A stretch of 64,000 bases of DNA from NCBI RefSeq assembly GCF_900115585.1, contig NZ_FOWZ01000002.1:310001-374000 (forward strand), in the 5' to 3' direction. Below the pieces are notes generated by a model, which saw only the letters and a list, made by a program, of their open reading frames with translations, was not told where the DNA came from and did no database searches. The position numbers and the translations under genes were made by a program. Shown here piece after piece: positions 44,904-53,730 of the stretch. Each line of letters starts with the position of its first letter. The stretch's first letter is position 1. Source of the DNA: Qipengyuania nanhaisediminis (GTDB lineage Bacteria; Pseudomonadota; Alphaproteobacteria; Sphingomonadales; Sphingomonadaceae).

Positions 44904-47633
44904 ATGGCAACGCGCATGCTCATCGACGCGCGCCACCAGGAAGAAACCCGGGTGGCAGTCCTCAAGGGAAACCGGATTGAGGAATTCGATTTCGAATCTG
45001 CCGACAAGAAGCAGATCAAAGGAAATATCTATCTAGCCAAGGTTACGAGGGTCGAACCCTCGTTGCAGGCGGCATTCGTCGACTTCGGCGGCAACCGTCA
45101 CGGCTTCCTCGCCTTCAGCGAAATCCATCCAGACTATTACCAGATTCCCAAGGAAGACCGCGCCGCGCTGCTCGCCGCCGAAGCGGAAGCTGCCGAGGAA
45201 GAACAGCGCCTCCGCGCCGAAGAGGAAGAGCGCGGCGAACTTCCCGGCGAAGAATACGACGCCGAGGATGAAAGCTCCGAAGCGCTTGCGGAAGACCTCG
45301 CCGAAGACGGCCTCGAAGAAGTGGACACGTCCGACAAGGACAAGGTCGCCACGATCGAGGAAGGCCATCTCGACGGCGAAGACGATGACGATTCGGACGA
45401 TAGCGACGACGATGAAGAGAGCGAGGACGACGGCTCGAAGTCCAAGTCCCGCTCGCGGCGTGGTCGTGGCCGCCGCCAGGGCAAAGGTCGCAGCCGCGCG
45501 AAGGAAGTGGATGAAGCCCGCGCCAAGCGCATGGCCCTTCGTCGGAAATACAAGATCCAGGACGTCATCCAGCGCCGCCAGGTGCTGCTCGTCCAGGTCG
45601 TCAAGGAAGAGCGCGGCAACAAGGGCGCTGCCCTCACCACCTATCTCAGCCTCGCCGGCCGTTACACGGTTCTTATGCCGAACAGCAGCCACGGCGGCGG
45701 CATTTCGCGCAAGATCAACTCTGCCAGCGACCGAAAGCGCCTGAAGCAGATCGTCGGTGATCTGAACCTGCCCAAGACCATGGGCCTGATCGTTCGCACC
45801 GCCGGCCTTTCGCGCACCAAGACCGAAATCAAGCGCGACTTCGATTACCTCGCCCGCCTGTGGGACGAAATTCGCGAGAAGACGCTGTCTTCTGCGGCGC
45901 CCGCCCTGATCCATTCGGACAGCGACCTGATCAAGCGCGCCATCCGCGACATCTACAATCGCGAGATCGAAGAGGTCGTGGTCGAAGGCGAGGAAGGATA
46001 CAAATCCGCCAAGGCCTTTATGAAAATGCTGATGCCCAGCCATGCGCGGCGGGTTAAGCAATATGTCGACCCGGTGCCGCTGTTCCAGCGCTATGGCGCG
46101 GAAGACCAGCTGAAGGCGATGTACGATCCGGTCGTCCAGCTGAAGAGCGGCGGCTATCTCGTCATCAATCCGACCGAAGCCCTGGTTTCGATCGACATCA
46201 ACTCGGGCCGCTCCACCAAGGAGCACAACATCGAGCAGACGGCGCTCCACACGAACCTGGAAGCGGCCAAGGAAATCGCCCGCCAGCTGCGCCTGCGCGA
46301 CATGGCCGGCCTGGTCGTGATCGACTTTATCGACCAGGAGCACCATTCCAACACCCGCAAGGTCGAGCGCGCCATGAAGGATGCGCTCAAGAGTGACCGT
46401 GCGCGTATCCAGGTGGGTCGCATCTCCAGCTTCGGCCTCATGGAAATGAGCCGCCAGCGCCTGCGTACCGGCGTGCTCGAAGCGACCACGCGAGAATGCC
46501 CGCACTGCGACGGTACCGGCCTCGTCCGCACCGCCAGCTCTGCCGGTCTTTCGGCGCTGCGCCTGATCGAAGAGGAAGCGGCCAAGGGTAAGGGATCGCG
46601 CATCCGCCTTGCTGCCAGCACCGAGGCCGCCGTTTACCTCCTCAACGAAAAGCGCAACGACCTGATCGAGATCGAACAGCGTTACGGCGTCATCGCCGAA
46701 GTCGTGCCGGAAGGCGAAGACGAAGGCGCGAAGATGACGGTGTCGAGCCACGGCCCCAAGCCGAAGGACGCGCCGAAATTCGACACTATCGTTGATGACG
46801 AGGACGACGATGAAGAAGAGTTCGTCGACACCTCGGACGAAGACGAGGACGATGACCGTCCGCGCAAGAAGCGCCGTCGTCGCCGGGGTGGACGCGGCCG
46901 CAACCGGAACCGCGAGCAGGATTCGGACGGCAACAACGAAGACGAGTCCGACGAGGATAGCGATAACGAAGCGCATTCCGAAGACGACGAGGGTGGCGAC
47001 AAGCCGAAGAAGCGCCGCCGTCGCGGCGGACGCCGGCGCGGTGGTCGCGGTCGTGGCGGCAAGTCTGACGAGGTAACGGCTGAGGACGCCGAGAAGCTCG
47101 AACAGGTTTCGGAACAGATGGCCGAGGACATGGCGGTCGTCGCCGGTCCGGAGGACGCTCCGGAAACTGCCGAGCAGGCCGCCGAAGAGGAAAAGCCCAA
47201 GAAGAAGCGGGCCCCGCGCAAGAAGAAGGCAGCAGAAGACACCGAGGCCGTTGCCGAGGAAGCTCCTGCCGAGAAGCCCAAACGTACGCGCAAGAAAAAG
47301 GCCGACGACAAGGCTGCGGAGGAAACCTCCAGCGACAATGCTGCCGAGGAAAAGCCGAAGCCCAAGCGCACGCGCAAGAAGAAGGCAGACGAGGCTCCGG
47401 CAGAACCTGCGGAAGCCGCTGCGGAGGCTGAAGAGAAGCCCAAGCCCAAGCGTACGCGCAAGAAGAAGGTGACCGAAGACGTAGCCGAGCAGGTCAAGGA
47501 AGACATGCCCGTCGTCGCCGGTCCCGAAAGCACTCCCGAAACTGCCGAGGCGACAGCGAAGCAGGACGACCAGTCATCCGACGAAGGCGGCAAGCCCAAG
47601 CGCGGCTGGTGGCAACGCACTTTCGGCGAATAA
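44904..47633 (+). CDS. rne: Ribonuclease E
   Basis: RNase E is the essential endonuclease of mRNA turnover and the scaffold of the degradosome. The 909-residue protein has the N-terminal S1 domain split by a very charged insertion (about residues 85-210), as known in alphaproteobacteria. The DNase-I-like catalytic aspartates are near residues 430 (SIDINSGR) and 473 (VVIDFID), and the zinc-link is CPHCDGTG near 532. The C-terminal part (about 630-909) is disordered: acidic runs alternate with Arg-rich blocks (RRRRGGRGR, RRGGRRRGGRGR) and three PKRTRKKK repeats, which would bind RNA and partner proteins. ATG 44904 follows GGAGA. A strong terminator ends the gene. Confidence 0.97.
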   Translation: MATRMLIDARHQEETRVAVLKGNRIEEFDFESADKKQIKGNIYLAKVTRVEPSLQAAFVDFGGNRHGFLAFSEIHPDYYQIPKEDRAALLAAEAEAAEEEQRLRAEEEERGELPGEEYDAEDESSEALAEDLAEDGLEEVDTSDKDKVATIEEGHLDGEDDDDSDDSDDDEESEDDGSKSKSRSRRGRGRRQGKGRSRAKEVDEARAKRMALRRKYKIQDVIQRRQVLLVQVVKEERGNKGAALTTYLSLAGRYTVLMPNSSHGGGISRKINSASDRKRLKQIVGDLNLPKTMGLIVRTAGLSRTKTEIKRDFDYLARLWDEIREKTLSSAAPALIHSDSDLIKRAIRDIYNREIEEVVVEGEEGYKSAKAFMKMLMPSHARRVKQYVDPVPLFQRYGAEDQLKAMYDPVVQLKSGGYLVINPTEALVSIDINSGRSTKEHNIEQTALHTNLEAAKEIARQLRLRDMAGLVVIDFIDQEHHSNTRKVERAMKDALKSDRARIQVGRISSFGLMEMSRQRLRTGVLEATTRECPHCDGTGLVRTASSAGLSALRLIEEEAAKGKGSRIRLAASTEAAVYLLNEKRNDLIEIEQRYGVIAEVVPEGEDEGAKMTVSSHGPKPKDAPKFDTIVDDEDDDEEEFVDTSDEDEDDDRPRKKRRRRRGGRGRNRNREQDSDGNNEDESDEDSDNEAHSEDDEGGDKPKKRRRRGGRRRGGRGRGGKSDEVTAEDAEKLEQVSEQMAEDMAVVAGPEDAPETAEQAAEEEKPKKKRAPRKKKAAEDTEAVAEEAPAEKPKRTRKKKADDKAAEETSSDNAAEEKPKPKRTRKKKADEAPAEPAEAAAEAEEKPKPKRTRKKKVTEDVAEQVKEDMPVVAGPESTPETAEATAKQDDQSSDEGGKPKRGWWQRTFGE
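47273..47469 (+). repeat. Triple Lys/Arg repeat in the RNase E tail
   Basis: Three copies of a roughly 30-base unit encoding K-P-K-R-T-R-K-K-K occur near 47273-47303, 47353-47387 and 47435-47469, separated by acidic Ala/Glu spacers. A second pair, V-V-A-G-P-E-x-x-P-E-T-A-E, flanks them (about 47140-47175 and 47513-47550). They look like internal duplications and could vary in copy number. Confidence 0.75.
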
Positions 47634-47642
47634 TTTGTAGCT

Positions 47643-47682
47643 AACCGCCCGCCTGGCTCCTGTCAGGTGGGCGGTTTTCTTT
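47643..47682 (+). terminator. Rho-independent terminator after rne
   Basis: AACCGCCCGCCTG at 47643-47655 pairs with CAGGTGGGCGGTT at 47664-47676 (one G-T pair) around an eight-base loop and is followed by TTCTTT. It overlaps the last codon of the convergent methyltransferase gene. Confidence 0.92.
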
Positions 47683-48332
47683 CAGACCCCGGCCCGGCGG
47701 GCCACGCCCCATTCCATCCAACCCATCACCTTGGGCGCATGGTCGAGATAGGCCTGGCCCAGCGGCTCCACTTCAAAGCCTGCGCCGCGCAGGGCAGAGC
47801 CGATCGGTCGCGTTAGATGGCATCCGCCAGCCAGCGGCTTCCAGACCGGCTCGATCCGGTCCTGCCACTTGGCAACCGTTGCATCGGGCGCCCGCCCATG
47901 CTCGAGGAAGAGCAGCCGCCCTCCCGGCTTCAATATCCTGCGTAATTCTCCCAGCACTTTTGCGGGATCTTCGACGCTGCAAAGCGTGTAAGTGTACACC
48001 GCCGTATCGAACGTGCTGTCTGCAAACGGAATATCTTCCCCGACGCCCTCACGAATATCTGCATTCCAGCCACGCTCGCGCGCCCTGTCTCGAGCATTTG
48101 CGAGCAGTTTCTCGTTCGGGTCGATGCCCGCGAAGCTTTCCACGCGGTCGGGATCATAAAGCGGCTGGTTGAGGCCGCCGCCGCACCCCAGTTCAAAAAT
48201 GTGGCCTTCGGCGAGCGGAATTACCTGCCTGCGCCTGTCCTCGATTCCCTTCTGCCCGCAGGCAAGGGTAATCATCCTCGGCATGACATGCCGGTCGTAA
48301 AGACTGCGCAAGCCCAAACGCTCTCTCCCCAC
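47682..48332 (-). CDS. Class I SAM-dependent methyltransferase
   Basis: This 216-residue soluble methyltransferase has the SAM loop FELGCGGGLNQPL near residue 46, the acidic residue in FAGIDPNEK near 68, FADSTFDTAVYTYTLCSVED near 105 (key FDTAVYTYTL), and the post-motif ILKPGGRLLFLEHGRAPD near 133. The LFLEHGRAPD signature resembles the UbiE-like and phospholipid N-methyltransferase branch, so a lipid or quinone substrate is possible. It starts with GTG at 48332 with no good ribosome site, so the start is uncertain. It lies downstream of the nucleotidyltransferase gene on the same strand but beyond a terminator. Confidence 0.82.
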   Translation of the reverse strand: MGRERLGLRSLYDRHVMPRMITLACGQKGIEDRRRQVIPLAEGHIFELGCGGGLNQPLYDPDRVESFAGIDPNEKLLANARDRARERGWNADIREGVGEDIPFADSTFDTAVYTYTLCSVEDPAKVLGELRRILKPGGRLLFLEHGRAPDATVAKWQDRIEPVWKPLAGGCHLTRPIGSALRGAGFEVEPLGQAYLDHAPKVMGWMEWGVARRAGV

Positions 48333-48353
48333 GTTTTGACCGCACTATGCCTG

Positions 48354-48375
48354 AAAAAATGGCGGTGAAAACCGC
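48354..48375 (-). terminator. Rho-independent terminator after nucleotidyltransferase
   Basis: Read on the minus strand, GCGGT-TTTC-ACCGC at 48375-48362 forms a 5-bp GC-rich stem and is followed by CATTTTTTC, a run of six Ts. It lies just past the stop of the nucleotidyltransferase gene and separates it from the methyltransferase gene. Confidence 0.82.
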
Positions 48376-48384
48376 TTTTGGCGT

Positions 48385-49140
48385 CTAAGCGCGTCCCTCG
48401 TGGAGTAACTCGCGGATATCGTTGAGGTCTTGCGGCTTGTCGACATCGACTGCGGCAAGGCCGTCAGGTGCTTTCACGAGACTTGCCCGCACCCCCATCC
48501 GCAGGCCTAGCATTTCGATAGCCTGCGCCATCGACAAGCGGCCGAGCGCATATTTGACGAGCGTGGAAACACCCAGACGCCGAACGATACGCCACGGGCG
48601 CTTGCGGTCGGCCTCGACAGCTTTCCAGCTTTCGATGGCCCGCCCTGCCCCTTCGTGCTGGAGGTAGAACAGGTTGCACCCGGACCACGCCCCGTCCGCC
48701 AGGCGAAGGTAGGTCCGCTTCGAACCGGGCAAGGCCGCTTCGATATCACCACGCTCTGCCAGCATGATCGACAGGTCTGCCGCTCGCGGTGTGCTTTCGA
48801 CGATGTGCCTGACCCATTCGGGCTTCAGCAGGCCATGGTCCGCGGTGGTCACCAGCAGCGGAGCACCCAGCTCTGCAAATGCGATCGCCGTGCTTTCGCT
48901 CGGCCCCTGCCCGGTAGGGAGAACCTCCAGATCGAGCGAGCGAGCCAGGGCAACGACATCCGGGTGATCGCACGATACCGCTATGCGGTCCGCCCCTGCT
49001 TCTCGCAACGCGCCCGATACGCGCTCAAGCAGCGCTGTGCCCTCGAGCTCGATCAGCGCCTTGTGCGGCTTTCCTTCGGTTCCGGCCAGCGGGTCCCCGC
49101 CCGGCCGCGTGCCCGCGAGGATCAATGCTGACCAGGTCAC
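48385..49140 (-). CDS. MobA-like nucleotidyltransferase
   Basis: The 251-residue protein has the nucleotidyltransferase A fold: WSALILAGTRPGGD at the N-terminus, lysine in GKPHKALIELEG near residue 26, TTADHGLLKPEW with the metal-binding aspartate near 97, and the late VDVDKPQDLNDI near 235. Such enzymes link NTP to a sugar phosphate, phosphopolyol or molybdopterin. Given the neighbours, a CDP- or NDP-activated building block of a surface glycan is more likely than molybdenum cofactor. The GTG at 49140 overlaps the flippase stop (GTGA); a hairpin terminator follows the stop. Confidence 0.83.
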   Translation of the reverse strand: MTWSALILAGTRPGGDPLAGTEGKPHKALIELEGTALLERVSGALREAGADRIAVSCDHPDVVALARSLDLEVLPTGQGPSESTAIAFAELGAPLLVTTADHGLLKPEWVRHIVESTPRAADLSIMLAERGDIEAALPGSKRTYLRLADGAWSGCNLFYLQHEGAGRAIESWKAVEADRKRPWRIVRRLGVSTLVKYALGRLSMAQAIEMLGLRMGVRASLVKAPDGLAAVDVDKPQDLNDIRELLHEGRA

Positions 49141-50468
49141 GCCGCAGCTGCCTTCCTGCGAAGCTGGCGGAGAATGACCCACACGGTCGCGCTCATGGCG
49201 AGGTAGAAAATGCTCATAGCGAGCGCCACCGCCCATCCGACCCCGACCGGGCCCGACGACACGAACGCAAGGATTGCGCCGACCAGCACCGCAAGGGCCA
49301 GCACGCGAACGCGCAGGGCGTACTTCGCATGGCCGGTGGAATAGAGCATCGGTTCGTAGGATACGCTGGCCAATTCGAACGCGGCACCGACGGCCAGCGG
49401 AATGAGCACCACCGCTCCGCGCGCATAGTCGGAACCGCCGATAAGGACGAGCAGCGGTTCACCGAGGAACACCGCCAGCACAAGCACGGTTACTCCCGCC
49501 AGGGCAGCAATCCGGGTGACCTTCCTCACAAGTCCCTCAAAGCGATGGGCCTCGTCAGCCATGGATGAAATAGCGAATTCCGGCAGGACGGCGCGCGCGA
49601 TGAGGACGGCGAACTGCTTCACCCCCTGGGCCAGCTGGTCTGCAAGCCGGTATAGACCCGCAGCCGACGTCCCGAGGAAGTAACCGACGGCAAGGAGCGG
49701 ACCCTGCCGCACGGCCGCGTCGAGCGTCGTTGCAACGTAGGTCACGCCGAAAAAGCTCCGTACCCCCTCGTTCTCGCGCAGCATCTGGTTCCAATGTCCG
49801 AAGTGCCTGCGATGGAACGCTTGCGGGGCAAGGCGCCTTGCCGCGATCCAGTACAATGCGGCGGATAGCAGGTCGAAGAATGCCCAAGCGAAAAGGAACT
49901 TCCCCACGCTCGCGCCCGTCCAGAGGATGATGCCGCTGGCGATTAGGCGGCCGGTGGGAACGACCGCTTCGATATACATGCCCACGTCGAAACGCCCGAG
50001 AACCCGGACGATGCCGCTCGGCGTGGTCAGGCGCGACCACATCAGGGCGCAGGCGAACAGGAAGCCCATCGTCACATATTCGGGGTTCAGCTCGAGTATT
50101 TCGGCGAACCCGAAATACAGCAAGGCCGCGATCACGCAGCCCGTGATCGCTCCGAGGACATCCGCAGAAGTGCAGAACCAGATCAGGCGACCGAACCGGG
50201 GATGGTCTTCTTCGAGAACGGGCTGCGCGCCGAACCGCACCAGGGTCTGCCAGGTCTGGAAACCGGCGACAGCCACCAGCGCCTGCGCGGTACCGAAGAT
50301 CAGGGAGAAGTGGCCGAAATCCTTCAGTCCAAGCGAACGGGCAAGGATGGCGAGATAAAAAAAGCTGCAGACCGCGCCGAACCCCTTGCCACCGAGAATC
50401 CAGGCCAGGTTGCGCAGGATATTGGACAACCCGTCTCGTCTTTTTGCGGGTTCTGAAGCCGGCTGCAT
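49137..50468 (-). CDS. Polysaccharide flippase, Wzx/MOP family
   Basis: The 443-residue membrane protein has about 12 hydrophobic helices in the layout of the MOP exporter superfamily that moves lipid-linked oligosaccharides across the inner membrane. The N-terminus (ILRNLAWILGGKGFGAV) is typical of the oligosaccharide flippase group. I use the ATG at 50468, because the longer reading crosses into the divergent gene. It is coupled to the nucleotidyltransferase gene and divergent from the glycerophosphotransferase-like gene. Confidence 0.88.
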   Translation of the reverse strand: MQPASEPAKRRDGLSNILRNLAWILGGKGFGAVCSFFYLAILARSLGLKDFGHFSLIFGTAQALVAVAGFQTWQTLVRFGAQPVLEEDHPRFGRLIWFCTSADVLGAITGCVIAALLYFGFAEILELNPEYVTMGFLFACALMWSRLTTPSGIVRVLGRFDVGMYIEAVVPTGRLIASGIILWTGASVGKFLFAWAFFDLLSAALYWIAARRLAPQAFHRRHFGHWNQMLRENEGVRSFFGVTYVATTLDAAVRQGPLLAVGYFLGTSAAGLYRLADQLAQGVKQFAVLIARAVLPEFAISSMADEAHRFEGLVRKVTRIAALAGVTVLVLAVFLGEPLLVLIGGSDYARGAVVLIPLAVGAAFELASVSYEPMLYSTGHAKYALRVRVLALAVLVGAILAFVSSGPVGVGWAVALAMSIFYLAMSATVWVILRQLRRKAAAA

Positions 50469-50550
50469 GGCGCGGACCTTTGAACGAATTGTCCTTGCGG
50501 CGCAATTGCATGGTTTGCGACTACCCACCGCCCGCACTATGGCGCCTGCC

Positions 50551-51723
50551 ATGCGGGCCATTTTCCTTTTCAATCACGACGCAGGTCACCAGGTTGCTCA
50601 CCTTGCCGGTATCGCCGCCGCGACGGCCAGATTGCATCCCGATATCGAGACGGTCGTTGCCTATGCGACGCCCGAGATACGCAGCCGCCTGGAGGAACTG
50701 ATCGAGCCCGCCTCGGCTCAGCTGATCCGCTGGGAAGAACTGAAATTGCCCGGCTGGCGCAGGGCTGTCGCTACGATTTTAGACCGCGTGCTTCCTGCAA
50801 GCCGGTTGATGCGCCTGCGCGCCAACATTGCGCTGTTTTCGAGCGCGAACATGATCATCTCGACGGAGCGGACCTGCCTGCGGCTGAAGAAGCACCTTCC
50901 GGAAGACAGCATGCCCTATTTTGCGAAGGTGCCGCACGGCGCCGGGGATCGCAGCGTGGCCTACCATCCCGATTACACGCGCTTCGACCGCAGCTTCGTT
51001 GCCGGTCCAAAGGTCGTCGACCAGCTTGTCGCCCACGGCGTCTCGCGCGAACGGCTCGTCATCGTCGGCTATCCCAAGTTCGAAGGCATCGACCTCGATG
51101 CCAAGCCAAGCTTCTTCGACAACGACAATCCGACCTTCGTCTACAACCCGCACTTCGACCCGAACCTGTCCAGCTGGTACGACGAGGGACCGGAGCTGTT
51201 GAGATGGTTCGCGAGCGATGCAGGGAAAGACTTCAACCTCATCTTTGCGCCGCACGTCATGCTCTTCAAGAAAGAGCTCCACGTCTCGCCCGAGTACAAG
51301 ATTGCGCGCAAGCGTCCGGATGTGCCGGAAGTGGCACTCGAAGCCGAAAACGTCCTAATCGACGTCAATTCACCGCGCCTGTTCGACATGAGCTACACGC
51401 TCGCTGCCGATGGCTATATCGGTGACGTGTCGAGCCAGATTTACGAGTTCCTCGCCCGACCGCGCGCCGCGTTCTTCTACGACAGCCGCCGCGAGAAGCT
51501 GGAGGAAGACGACGAATGGCACCTGTTCTGGGACGCCGGCCCCGTCGTCCAAACCACCGCCGATCTTGCGGCCCTCTTGCCCGATTACGAGCGCATCGCA
51601 TCCGAATATCGCGACAAGCAGGTCGAGTTATTTTCCTATACCATCGACCTCGGCGATCGGCCGGCCAGCGAGCGCGCGGCAGACGCGATTGCCGACGCCG
51701 TCAAGGAGCAAGCGGGTCGATAA
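50551..51723 (+). CDS. CDP-glycerol glycerophosphotransferase-like protein
   Basis: The 390-residue soluble protein matches the Glyphos_transf fold used by teichoic acid polymerases: VYNPHFDPNLSSWYDEGPEL near residue 190 (key YNPHFDP), FAPHVMLFKK near 235, and ADGYIGDVSSQIYEFLARPRA near 290, the counterpart of the D-Y-S-S signature. In wall teichoic acid synthesis such enzymes add glycerol or ribitol phosphate from a CDP carrier. Gram-negative members decorate capsules and lipopolysaccharide. ATG 50551 or ATG 50539 starts the gene; it is divergent from the flippase and overlaps the HAD gene end by 23 bases. Confidence 0.83.
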   Translation: MRAIFLFNHDAGHQVAHLAGIAAATARLHPDIETVVAYATPEIRSRLEELIEPASAQLIRWEELKLPGWRRAVATILDRVLPASRLMRLRANIALFSSANMIISTERTCLRLKKHLPEDSMPYFAKVPHGAGDRSVAYHPDYTRFDRSFVAGPKVVDQLVAHGVSRERLVIVGYPKFEGIDLDAKPSFFDNDNPTFVYNPHFDPNLSSWYDEGPELLRWFASDAGKDFNLIFAPHVMLFKKELHVSPEYKIARKRPDVPEVALEAENVLIDVNSPRLFDMSYTLAADGYIGDVSSQIYEFLARPRAAFFYDSRREKLEEDDEWHLFWDAGPVVQTTADLAALLPDYERIASEYRDKQVELFSYTIDLGDRPASERAADAIADAVKEQAGR

Positions 51724-52354
51724 CCTGCCAGCCACGTGCCCTCGCCTTCGCCGCCTCCGCCGGCGAAGCGGTGACGAACAAGGGCTCGTCCGCCCAGTCG
51801 AGCAGGGGCGCGTCGGCGAAGCTATCGCTGAGAAACCGCACATGCGCCGCATCCCGGTCAATGGCCTGTTCGGCAAACCATGCGAGGACGCGGTCCTTCT
51901 TCACCTCGCCATAACAGTTCCCGCCCGGAATTTGCGAGCCGTCCCAGCGTGTTGCGATCAAATCCTCGAACCCTAGACGGGTGGCAAAGGACTGGGCGTA
52001 GAAACCGAACGCAGCCGTCGCCACCATGATTCTGGCGCCGGAATTGCGGTCTTCTTCGACCAGTTTCATGACTGCCGGCATCAGGCCCGGATGCTCTATG
52101 CGTGCCCCGGCATAGTCATCGCCGAGTTCCTCCAACCGGTCGAGCCGGACATTGCCGAGCATCAGCTTCATCCCGAACCGCTTGAGCGCAGTGCGCGAGT
52201 AGATACCCATCCGGTAACCGATCATGGCTATGACCCAGACGGGCAAGAGGCCAAGTCGCCAAGGCGCATGCCGCCGCGCCGCGAAGGCGAGAAACGGGGT
52301 GAAGGTCGGACGGCGGGTCAAGGTCCGGTCGAGGTCGTAAATCGCGATGTGCAC
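51701..52354 (-). CDS. HAD-superfamily phosphatase, subfamily IB (PSPase-like)
   Basis: The 217-residue protein starts with the HAD motif I IYDLDRTLTRR (residues 5-15; the nucleophile is Asp8 region), has a cap with hydrophobic character (PWRLGLLPVWVIAMIGY) that may touch the membrane, motif II in ARIMVATAAFGF near 112 and motif IV FLSDSFADAPLLDW near 180. This group removes phosphate from phosphoserine, phospholipid intermediates or sugars. GTG 52354 is chosen because the motif starts four codons later. It converges with the glycerophosphotransferase-like gene with a 23-base overlap, and is divergent from sdhB. Confidence 0.85.
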   Translation of the reverse strand: MHIAIYDLDRTLTRRPTFTPFLAFAARRHAPWRLGLLPVWVIAMIGYRMGIYSRTALKRFGMKLMLGNVRLDRLEELGDDYAGARIEHPGLMPAVMKLVEEDRNSGARIMVATAAFGFYAQSFATRLGFEDLIATRWDGSQIPGGNCYGEVKKDRVLAWFAEQAIDRDAAHVRFLSDSFADAPLLDWADEPLFVTASPAEAAKARARGWQVIDPLAP

Positions 52355-52475
52355 TTCGATGCGCTGCCATGTGCGTGTTTTGCACGCAAGTCCGCTGAAA
52401 ATTGGCCGTTCCGGGCCTTGCGCCACTCGCACGAACCGCTAGATGGGTTGCGTAAAGCAACAGGATCGCTTGAAA

Positions 52476-53258
52476 ATGGCTACGTTTACCCTCCCCAAGA
52501 ACTCCAAGATCAGCGGCAAGGGCCGTGCGCATACGGCAGACGGCGGGACGCGGGTAAAGAAATTCAAGATCTATCGCTACGATCCCGACAGCGGCGAAAA
52601 CCCGCGCTACGACACGTTCGAGATCGATCTCGACGAATGTGGCCCGATGGTCCTCGACGCCCTGTTCAAGATCAAGAACGAGATCGATCCCACGCTCACT
52701 TTCCGTCGCTCCTGCCGTGAAGGCATTTGCGGTTCCTGCTCGATGAACCTCAACGGCAAGAACGGCCTCGCCTGCACCACGGCGATTGACGATCTGAAAG
52801 GCGAAATCCGCATTACGCCGCTTCCGCACATGGAAGTGGTGAAGGACCTGGTACCCGATTTCACGCACTTCTACGCACAATATGCCTCGATCCGTCCCTG
52901 GCTGCAGACCGTCAGCCCGACGCCCAGCGGCAAGGAACGGCTCCAGACCCCCGAACAGCGCGAACAACTCGACGGCCTGTACGAATGCATCTTGTGCGCC
53001 TGCTGCTCGACCGCCTGCCCCAGCTATTGGTGGAATTCGGACAAGTTCCTTGGCCCCGCCATCCTCCTGCAGGCCTATCGCTGGCTCGCAGACAGCCGCG
53101 ATGAAATGACCGGCGAGCGCCTGGACCAGCTGGAAGATCCATTCCGCCTGTATCGCTGCCACACGATCATGAACTGCGCGAATGTCTGCCCCAAGGGTCT
53201 CAGCCCGGCAAAGGCAATCGCGGAAACCAAGAAGATGATGGCCGAACGCGCTATCTGA
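52476..53258 (+). CDS. sdhB: Succinate dehydrogenase iron-sulfur subunit
   Basis: SdhB passes electrons from the flavin of SdhA to quinone in complex II. The 260-residue protein has the [2Fe-2S] motif [12 protein letters not shown] with the later cysteine of the ligand set in LACTT (near residues 81-110), the [4Fe-4S] motif [12 protein letters not shown] near 169, and CANVCPKGL near 233 for the [3Fe-4S] cluster. ATG 52476 gives the usual N-terminus; an in-frame ATG at 52443 is also possible. No sdhA, sdhC or sdhD is present in the window. It is followed by a thioesterase gene one base after the stop. Confidence 0.96.
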   Translation: MATFTLPKNSKISGKGRAHTADGGTRVKKFKIYRYDPDSGENPRYDTFEIDLDECGPMVLDALFKIKNEIDPTLTFRRSCREGICGSCSMNLNGKNGLACTTAIDDLKGEIRITPLPHMEVVKDLVPDFTHFYAQYASIRPWLQTVSPTPSGKERLQTPEQREQLDGLYECILCACCSTACPSYWWNSDKFLGPAILLQAYRWLADSRDEMTGERLDQLEDPFRLYRCHTIMNCANVCPKGLSPAKAIAETKKMMAERAI

Positions 53259-53259
53259 C

Positions 53260-53730
53260 GTGGTGCTGCCCGACACCGTATTCGAACATGGCCCCGATCC
53301 GGAAAATCCGGGTTGGCGGCACTGGAACCTGAAAGACCAGACCCTTTTCAACGGCGCCGTGATGGGCAAGCTCATCACGCGCGTCGACGAAGACGGGCGG
53401 TCTCGCCTCCGGATGTTCCCGGAACGCCGGCACGAGAATTTGCAGGGCATCATTCACGGGGCGGTCTCGCTGTCCCTGATCGACATCTCCCTGTTCACGA
53501 CCATGCATACGATCGGGACAGGCAATGCAGGCCCTTCGGTCACGCTTGAACTGTCGACGCAATTTGTCGGCGGTGGCGATCCGAAAAGGCCGCTGGACGC
53601 GGTGTGCGAGATCGTTCGCGAGACCGGCAGTCTCGTGTTCGTACGGGGTTCAGTCGTGCAGGAAGAGGATGTCATCTGCGCCTTCTCCGGCATCGTGAAG
53701 AAGATGCGCCCGCGCCCCCTCTCCCAATGA
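53260..53730 (+). CDS. PaaI-type hotdog thioesterase
   Basis: The 156-residue protein has a hotdog-fold thioesterase domain: HENLQGIIHGAVSLSLIDIS near residue 65 (key LQGIIHGAV), where PaaI-type enzymes have H-G-G, and TLELSTQFVGGGDP near 100. It would hydrolyse an acyl-CoA. It starts with GTG one base after the sdhB stop and ends in an ATGA overlap with zapE. Confidence 0.85.
   Translation: MVLPDTVFEHGPDPENPGWRHWNLKDQTLFNGAVMGKLITRVDEDGRSRLRMFPERRHENLQGIIHGAVSLSLIDISLFTTMHTIGTGNAGPSVTLELSTQFVGGGDPKRPLDAVCEIVRETGSLVFVRGSVVQEEDVICAFSGIVKKMRPRPLSQ

Noticed and set aside
44639-44980. 113-residue frame starting in the rne leader
   Set aside because: It runs into rne in a different frame, lacks a good ribosome site and has no recognisable features, so I treat the region as a leader.
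45033-46976. 647-residue minus-strand frame across rne
   Set aside because: It runs antisense to the conserved RNase E core and is low-complexity where rne is charged; no ribosome site or family features.
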